This document shows positions 57,541 to 64,000 of a DNA stretch of 64,000 nucleotides, piece after piece. The notes under the pieces are model-generated. The model was not told where the DNA came from. It made no database searches and saw only the letters and a program-made list of their open reading frames with translations. The position numbers were made by a program, and so were the translations under genes. The stretch is taken from contig JANJXV010000192.1 in NCBI GenBank assembly GCA_024803745.1, positions 248,001 through 312,000 on the forward strand, read 5' to 3'. Numbering within the stretch: the first letter of the stretch is position 1; every line of letters starts with the position of its first letter. The stretch comes from Megascapheus bottae (taxonomy: Eukaryota > Chordata > Mammalia > Rodentia > Geomyidae).

Positions 57541-57640
57541 ATATTGGTCTGGAGGTTTGGCTCAAATACTAGAGCACCAGATGTGCAAGCAAGCTCAGCA
57601 AATATGAAGCCATAAGTTCAAACCAAGTATTTTCTAAAAT
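57541..57640 (+). repeat. ID-like SINE half, old
   Basis: 'gtctggaggtttggctcaaa', 'tactagagcaccagatgtgc' and 'cataagttcaaaccaag' follow the A-box and B-box order of an ID-like tRNA-derived element. Confidence 0.6.
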
Positions 57641-57653
57641 CATCATCATCATC
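57641..57653. repeat. Short (CAT)n tract
   Basis: About four units of CAT in the SINE tail. Confidence 0.8.
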
Positions 57654-57734
57654 AATAAAAATAATAAATAGCATAAGCTGGGGACAAGGCAGAAAAGTTC
57701 ATGAAATGTTAATTTCTAATTAATCAGCAAAAAG

Positions 57735-57840
57735 AAAAAATTCAGAAGTGGAGATGTGCCTCAAGTGGTAGAGCATGAAATAGTTGAAATAGCCAAGTGA
57801 GAGCTCAGGGTCCTGAGTTCATGTCCCAGTGGTGCTTCTC
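57735..57840 (+). repeat. Geo monomer of a SINE
   Basis: 'ttcagaagtggagatgtgcc', 'tcaagtggtagagcatgaaa' and 'gagctcagggtcctgagttc' are the Geo half with a small internal insertion. Confidence 0.8.
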
Positions 57841-58754
57841 TTAATCAAATATGAATGCACACATACTGAAAATGTACATGGTATACACTGCCAAATACAC
57901 AGCTCACTCCCTCCAGCAGCTCCTAAAACCTGTTATTAGGTTGCAGGTTTGAAGTTTAGCAACTCCACATCTCTTAGGCACCTTATTTCAACGAGGATTG
58001 AACAGAGGGACCAGGAAAAGACTTAATTAACTAGGGCAGTATTTCTCGAGATATTTGTTGTTGACATTGCAAAAGGGACAACATATTATATTTGATTTCC
58101 CATTTTCAAAGCAGAAGGAAAGGCAATCCACAACATAGGAAACATTTCACTTTCCTTCCTATTTTAATCAATCTTCAAAGAAAGACTGGGGTGGGAACAC
58201 TTAAATCATAACTCTGCGGTTATTGAAAACCCCAAGAATGATGAACTTCATGCATATGATGTTGAAATAACACACAATGAATTGTAGGCACTCTGAACGG
58301 CAGTGAAATTTACAACTCCTTTCCTCTGTTCCAAAATAAAAAAAGAATTTCTATCTTCCCAGCAAGTGGTCTCCAAAATAAATGCTGTTCTCACACCCAT
58401 GAGCAAAGAAATAACTTGGGGCAAGAAAGCACAGTGTGTTTTCATTTACAAATTATATACATCACATCACTTTACTAACATGCTGCCAAATATAAAAATT
58501 GAAATATAAACTGTATGAGATATAAAATGCAGTATTTTTCCCCACATTGCCTGACATACTGTTCCACATAACTCAAATACTGACTATGATGATGTCTTGT
58601 GCATAACTATAAATATCTACCTCCCTAAATATCCCTTCCACACAGCTCAAAACAAAAAACTTGAAGACAACTCTTGTTGCTGGCATGCCTCTTTTAGAGA
58701 GCCTAAAAGGACAGAAATAAGTTGAGACCATAAATGATGCTCTCAATTTGGGTA
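57841..58754. other. Unannotated DNA, no gene seen
   Basis: Opposed frames at 58248-58445 (minus) and 58303-58509 (plus) are short and featureless. Confidence 0.45.
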
Positions 58755-58920
58755 GGTACGATACTAACTGAGTGCTTTCCAGGTGTGAGGCATTGTAATG
58801 TCTTGTGTTTAATTTTCCCCAAAACTCCATGTGGTAGATCATCTTCCCAGTTAACAGCTAAAGAAACTGAGGACTAATGTACCTTAGAATTGGCTAGTTA
58901 GAAAACAGTAGCAAACTGTG
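58755..58920 (-). repeat. MIR SINE fossil
   Basis: 'gagtgctttccaggtgtgag', 'gcattgtaatgtcttgtgtt', 'aaactccatgtggtagatca' and 'gctaaagaaactgaggacta' are in the order of the MIR reverse complement ('ctatgtgccaggcactg...gaggaaactgagg'). Confidence 0.72.
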
Positions 58921-59019
58921 TAAGAATCCTTTCTTGACTGAATTTATTCTGGGTCCATGGCCCGCCAGAGAGAAGCTTTGGATTCCCAAGGGGATCCTTA
59001 GCAACATGGGAAGGAGGGG

Positions 59020-59175
59020 GAAATTTGGGTTGTCTGGAGGCACAGGGAGATGTCAGGGTTCCTCTCATCTTTTGGTAGAAGCGAGGGATGCTAATATTCT
59101 GACGTGGACAGGACAGTCCAAGAACATACCCACAGTGCTGTGGAGGGAGAATCAAGAGGTATCAGAGATGAATGA
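59020..59175 (+). repeat. hAT-Charlie-type (MER5A-like) DNA transposon fossil
   Basis: 'tggtagaagcgagggatgct' followed by 'ggacaggacagtccaagaac' and 'cccacagtgctg' resembles the MER5-type block 'ccagggatgct...cacaggacagcccc'. The 95-codon frame 58934-59221 and its antisense 58898-59155 lie over it. Confidence 0.5.
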
Positions 59176-60020
59176 CGAACCAGATATGTTCATCACAGTG
59201 CAATTTGTAATAGCTGAGTAGTCCAAGACTCAATAAATTACAGTGTATCTATTTATCAGAGCTCTGTGGCTACTAGCATGACGTTTTTTCAAAAGAATAA
59301 CCATATGAAAAAAATTCACACTTCCTATTTACATGTGCAAAAGCAATATTCGCCAAAACATTCAAATTCACAAGTCCTAAAAGTAATCTGGTTAGCAGGG
59401 TTGTTGTGTTAGAAAAGTATTTATATGTTTATGTATGCACATGGGAAATACTTTGAAAGACATCAGCCAAAGTATTAATTACTATTTGTTGCTGAAGTAT
59501 AGTAGAGAGTCCATATAAAATATTTTATGACAGAATCATTATAAATAGCCACACATACCACTGTAAGAAGGAAACACTCATAAGTAATATAATCTATTAT
59601 CTCAAAGTCCTTATGAATTCCGTAAGCCAAAGATTTGATACCCATCTTTTCAGAATGTGTCACTGGCAGCATTTTATTTCATTTTATTTTCTGACATCAA
59701 GTTCTTTAATAATAGAAAAGAAAAGCACCAGGTGTTTCTCACCAGGTGCCTTTGCAATGGCAGCAGAGTTCACTGGTATATTTTTTTCAGAGCCAAAATA
59801 GCACCTACTATTCACATGCCCTATCTTTAAAGCCTTCATTGTTTCACTATGATTCAAAAGTGAAGTTACTCACTCCCGCCCACACAGCAAGAACAATACA
59901 ATCACGACACTGAACTGAATAAATGCTTGAAACTTCATAAATACTAAGTATCTCATCTCAGAATGTCTTATGAGTAGAAATCATTATGATGCTGTCTGCC
60001 ATATAATTTATCTTTATCTT
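59176..60020. other. Unannotated DNA, no gene seen
   Basis: No repeat or coding feature recognised. Confidence 0.45.
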
Positions 60021-60021
60021 T

Positions 60022-60045
60022 ATCATCATCATCATCATCATCATC
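60022..60045. repeat. (ATC)n microsatellite
   Basis: Eight uninterrupted ATC units. On the minus strand it forms the tail side of the adjacent SINE. Confidence 0.95.
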
Positions 60046-60049
60046 GTTT

Positions 60050-60232
60050 GGGTTTTTGTTCTGGTACTGGTGATGGAACTCCATCACCTGAGCCACACCA
60101 CCAGTCCAACATTTTGCTGGTTAATTGGAAATGAAGAATTTTCTGTTTGGACTCGCTTCAAACTGATCCTCCAGGTCTCAGCATAGTGAGCAGGTAGGAT
60201 TTCATATGTCAGCCACTGGTGTCTTGCTCAGA
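60050..60232 (-). repeat. Dimeric tRNA/B1-like SINE, old
   Basis: 'gttctggtactggtgatgga' and 'cacctgagccacaccaccag' are the tRNA-like half in reverse. 'cttcaaactgatcctccagg', 'tctcagcatagtgagcaggt' and 'aggatttcatatgtcagcca' are the reverse of the 7SL-like head. Confidence 0.78.
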
Positions 60233-61342
60233 AGTCTTACTTTATTAGAACACAGTCTAACAAATTACCCTTTATTTTACTGACCAGTACCTCATTGTGA
60301 CCTGGAAAAAAAATACAACTAACATGGCAGCAAACCTTCAAAAATACCATGAGATTTATATCGGCCAAAAAAACTGCTAAGAAAAAGTTTATTCCCCAAT
60401 ACAGATGAAAAATTTGACCTACAGTAGCAAGAAAAACAACAAAAAAGAAAGAGCTGGACAAACACAAAATGGAGAAAGAAGATAAGAATTGTGATTTCTT
60501 TCAAAATTGTAATCATTAAATAAAATAAAATTTGCTTATTTTCATCTTCAAGGAATCCAAATGGTTTACATTATATCTAGCATACAGACTATTACTAAAT
60601 AATAACAGTTAACAATATCACAAAGTATAAAGGTTTTCAGAAACATAAAAATGTTAGAAGGTATTTCAGATACTTCTTTGATTCGAATTAGAGAAGATAT
60701 GTCTAATTATGACATGATATCAAAAGGAATGCTGTATAAACTAAGTAAGCAAAGATATTTGTCAGTAATATTAAAAGTGATTCCTTAATGTTTCTCAAGT
60801 ATGTGAAATACTGAGAAAATCAATGCCTAGCATGACAGTGCCACTTGTCAAAACAGTCTGTTAATTATCTTTATCATGCTCTTGGCAAAATAGGATACTG
60901 TTGGATAAATAACATCTTCACATAATTTAAATCCATGCTATGTTTTATTAATTTAGATCCTCCGTTTACCCCAAGAGGGGGTGGAGATGATTGGCTACAT
61001 CTTCTGTTGCAAATATACACAAAGCCTTATTTGCAATGGAACAAAAACACAAATTTAGAATTGGATTGACGAATGTCCAAAACCCAACTCTACTACTTCA
61101 GTGCCTGTCTTTGCACAAATTATATCATACTACTGACCTACCGTGTCTCTATACATTAAAAATAAACAGTGCCAATAATCAGATCCCTCATAGGGTCCGG
61201 TAAGAAAAACAATGAGATGTTATTTGTGAAGTTCTGGCAACACAGTAGGGATTTGATTGCTGTGAATTTTTTTTATCTCCTTCCCATTTTTACCTTTCTG
61301 TCCTTGCTTTCATACCTAGATCTTCACAAGGCAAGTTGATCT
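60233..61342. other. Unannotated AT-rich DNA, no gene seen
   Basis: Overlapping minus frames 60237-60467 and 60319-60516 are phenylalanine-rich because of A/T runs and are not coding-like. Confidence 0.45.
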
Positions 61343-61441
61343 GGAGGGAAAACAGAAAGAAGGAAGAAATAAAGGGGGGGAGAAGGGAAGGAGGAATAGA
61401 GGGAAGGAATGGAGGGAGGGAGAGAAGAAGACAAAGAGGAA
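61343..61441. repeat. Polypurine (GGAA/GGGA) low-complexity tract
   Basis: Nearly 100 bases that are almost all A and G on the plus strand, including a run of G at 61374-61380. It lies just before a SINE. Confidence 0.9.
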
Positions 61442-61655
61442 TTCACCTTACCAGAGGCTTACACCTGTAATCCTAGCTACTCAGGAGATTGAGATCTGAA
61501 GATGGAGGTTGGAAGCTAGCATGGGACAGGAAAGTCTGTGAGACTCTTTAACCACCAGAATTCAGACGTGGAGCTGTGGCTCAAGGGGTAGAACTACAAG
61601 GAACAGAGCTAGGTCCCTAAGTTTAAATCCTAGTGCCAGCACCAAAACAAAGAAA
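61442..61655 (+). repeat. Dimeric B1-like/Geo SINE
   Basis: 'gaggcttacacctgtaatcc', 'tagctactcaggagattgag', 'gacaggaaagtctgtgagac', then the Geo half 'ggagctgtggctcaaggggt' and 'aagtttaaatcctagtgcc'. Confidence 0.88.
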
Positions 61656-63687
61656 CTCACCTTAAATTCAAAGAATGTTCTAGGGAAAAGGAACTGTAAA
61701 CAGCAACAGGCTCAAATCCCCTGATTATACAGATTGTGAAACAGACCACATCAGGATCATGCTATAGAAACATGCATGCGCAGGGACCATTTCCTCTTAT
61801 CCTCCAGAAATGACTAAAACTAGAGGCCATTGGGAAAAAAAAAACCTTCAACTTCCAGGGCTCAAAGGGCTGATTGTTCCATGGCCACAAAGTTCCCTTT
61901 TACCCAGTTTATACAAGATGTGGTAGGTGGTAAACTAGAAGTTAAAAAATATAAGCAACATTTCTTTTCTGGACTGTCCTATGTCCTTGTGAGAATTGCT
62001 TGTTCATGCAATTCTCAGAGAACACCCCTTGGGCACAGCACAAGGGCTCCACCTTCAACCTCAGAATGAAGAGGAACTTTTCAAAAATGCTATCTGAATC
62101 TTTAAAAAGCAGATCAGAAATGCAGTCTCTTCTTACAAAACGTGAACCATATAACATTTCACTTTGCAAGCTTTCATCCCAAGAATTTTATTCTCCACTG
62201 GTGAAATCACACAGGTAAAATTTTAAAATAGGGTTTTAAAAAAACTATTGCATTTCCTTTTAAGTTCTTCATCATTCATGCTGCTGTGTCATTTTCTTTA
62301 TAGTTGCAACAGAAGCTGATGAGCTCTTCCATTCTAATTCTCCTAGAGCTTCACTCCAGTGGACTTAGGGTTTTGCAACAAAGAAAAAGGTTAATCTTTG
62401 CTCAGTAGATCTATTCATAAATTATTCTTTATATTCCAATAAATACTTGGCAGTTTGGGGAAGAGAAACTTCAATCATGACAAAAGAAAATAAAATTCAG
62501 TGCTATTCAGAGCCATTACTTAGACTTTGAAGATTGGTTTTTACCAATCACATTGGTGAGTGATATAGTTTATATTAAAAACCACATAAAATATTCTCTT
62601 AATTCACAGAGTAAAACTCCCAAATATAGGTTAACTCCTAAAGAAGGTGATATCGTGACATCACAGAATGGAAGGCCATCTTTCTTCTATCATCTACTTA
62701 TAGATGTTGGTATGTGCACCCTGTTTTTTCTTTCTGGCTCTACCACATTCTCAGATGTCTAAGTCTTGATAAAAAGTAGTCACAAATACTCAAAGGAAAG
62801 GGACTATCTAGCTAAGGAAAGCTAGAAAAAATTATATCCAGAGCTCTTACCTTTCCTTTATTCTGATTACAAACCTGAACTCAGAAATGTAAGTTTGGTG
62901 AGTCCCAAAAATGTTGGAAAGGGTTGATTACCCCCATCGGAGCAAGGATTAAAAGCAAGTCCTATTTTCGTTGTATTTTTTTATTCAGCACCCAAACTTT
63001 TCAATGTGTCTTGCTCATTTATAATCTCCTATATTTGAAATTTAAAGAGCAGTTGTTAAAAGCTTAGTTCCATGGTAGGTGTTCTTAAAATGTATTCTAT
63101 CCTCTATAATGATGTGGTGGCTTAGTTATTCTATTATGGCGTGTTTATCATTGAGAAAACAGAGTGTAAAGAAATTAAATAAGCCCAGAGTTGAGTCAGT
63201 GGACCAGAAAACCTGAACTCTCAATCCCTCTGCTGTATACCACAACCCTCCCTATAATCCATATGCAAATGAGTACCCAATTCAATTCAACAAATGTTTC
63301 AGAGCAATTTATATTTAGCAAGACATTGTACTTTATGAGAATGAAGCATAGAAATATTAGAGGACTTGCCTGAAATCTCAGAACACTTTCGCAAATGTCC
63401 ATACTAGAACTCAAGTACTAAACATTGGGCCTGAAGAGCAAGCAACAAGACAAGTTGAAAGAGAACAAGCTCTGGAAATGAGACACATTGGTCCTCAGAA
63501 TCCAGGCCCATCACATCCAATGTATGACATAGGTCTAAAGTGAACCTTACTTATTTTACATCCCCACCAATTAACTAAATTAAATATTAGGTACTGCTCT
63601 GCAATTTTATAGAACTTTTTACTTTGTTTAACACATTCTAGTCTTCTTCGCTGCAAATGAAGTAGATACTCCTCTTAAAAACAATGT
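61656..63687. other. Unannotated DNA, no gene seen
   Basis: Two kilobases without a recognised repeat. Overlapping frames near 61830-62218 (60-80 codons) are open on both strands but show no domain and no splice context. Confidence 0.45.
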
Positions 63688-63808
63688 GAACACAGTAGTG
63701 GTTCTTGCCTGTAAAACAAGGTTTTGAAAGGTGAGACGGGAGGATCATGAATTCAAGGGTCACCCTGGAATACATTTTGAAATCCTCTCTAAAAACCACA
63801 AAGGAAAG
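63688..63808 (+). repeat. B1-like SINE, degenerate
   Basis: 'cagtagtggttcttgcctgt', 'gagacgggaggatcatgaat' and 'tcaagggtcaccctggaata' follow a decayed B1 monomer, ending in an A-rich run. Confidence 0.7.
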
Positions 63809-64000
63809 AAAAAGAAAATATGGTTTCAGAAATATAAAAGCCACATATAGTTTTTCAGATAAAATAAAGGACTCTCAACTAAATTGGAATTTCAGAACCA
63901 AATTTTCAGTTCAAGGATGTCTTGAATATTGCATGTTTATCTAAAATTAAAATTTTACTGGGCAGTTCATATATGTTTGCTAAATATGGCAACCTAAAAA
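63809..64000. other. Unannotated DNA at window end
   Basis: AT-rich, no feature recognised. Confidence 0.5.

Overview
The window looks like non-coding nuclear DNA from a rodent, most likely of the Geomyoidea (kangaroo rats, pocket mice, pocket gophers). It is AT-rich and has no long open frames. It is full of 3' ends of one L1 lineage, B1-like SINEs, and a dimeric SINE with a tRNA/ID-like left half and a right half I identify as the 'Geo' monomer of IDL-Geo, a SINE described from geomyoid rodents. I found no convincing cellular protein-coding gene, tRNA gene, rRNA or CRISPR array. Short open frames are either inside repeats or at the length expected by chance. No locus name can be given.

Layout. 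1-13.3 kb: anonymous DNA with MIR, B1-like, IDL-Geo and L1 pieces, including a tail-to-tail L1 pair at 5.9-6.8 kb. 13.48-20.42 kb: copy A of a large direct duplication. 20.4-40.8 kb: unduplicated spacer with old L1 pieces, a twin-primed L1 inserted in an IDL-Geo SINE (25.83-26.59 kb), an old minus-strand L1 tract (33.7-34.8 kb) and many SINEs. 40.82-47.51 kb: copy B of the duplication. 47.5-51.5 kb: a MaLR-like LTR fossil and a pile-up of L1 pieces, one keeping the ORF2 C-terminal cysteine motif. 51.77-53.04 kb: an isolated CpG-rich island with two kinds of short tandem repeat and a segment starting GGAAGATGG that I interpret, without proof, as an L1 5' UTR/promoter. 53-64 kb: more SINEs, L1 3' ends, microsatellites, a MIR and a DNA-transposon fossil.

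The strongest observations are: (1) the recent interspersed duplication, A 13482-20421 (6940 bp) and B 40821-47508 (6688 bp). Its left edge cuts an insertion that is complete with target-site duplications only in A, so A is probably the source. (2) A 243-bp loss in copy B and a 5-bp indel that turns a TAAT-N3-ATTA paired-homeodomain-type site into a perfect 16-bp palindrome. (3) The CpG island with tandem NRF1-like motifs. (4) A textbook 5'-inverted L1 with target-site duplications. I did not find a new gene system. Boundaries were read by eye; repeat names are from memory and need RepeatMasker with a geomyoid library.
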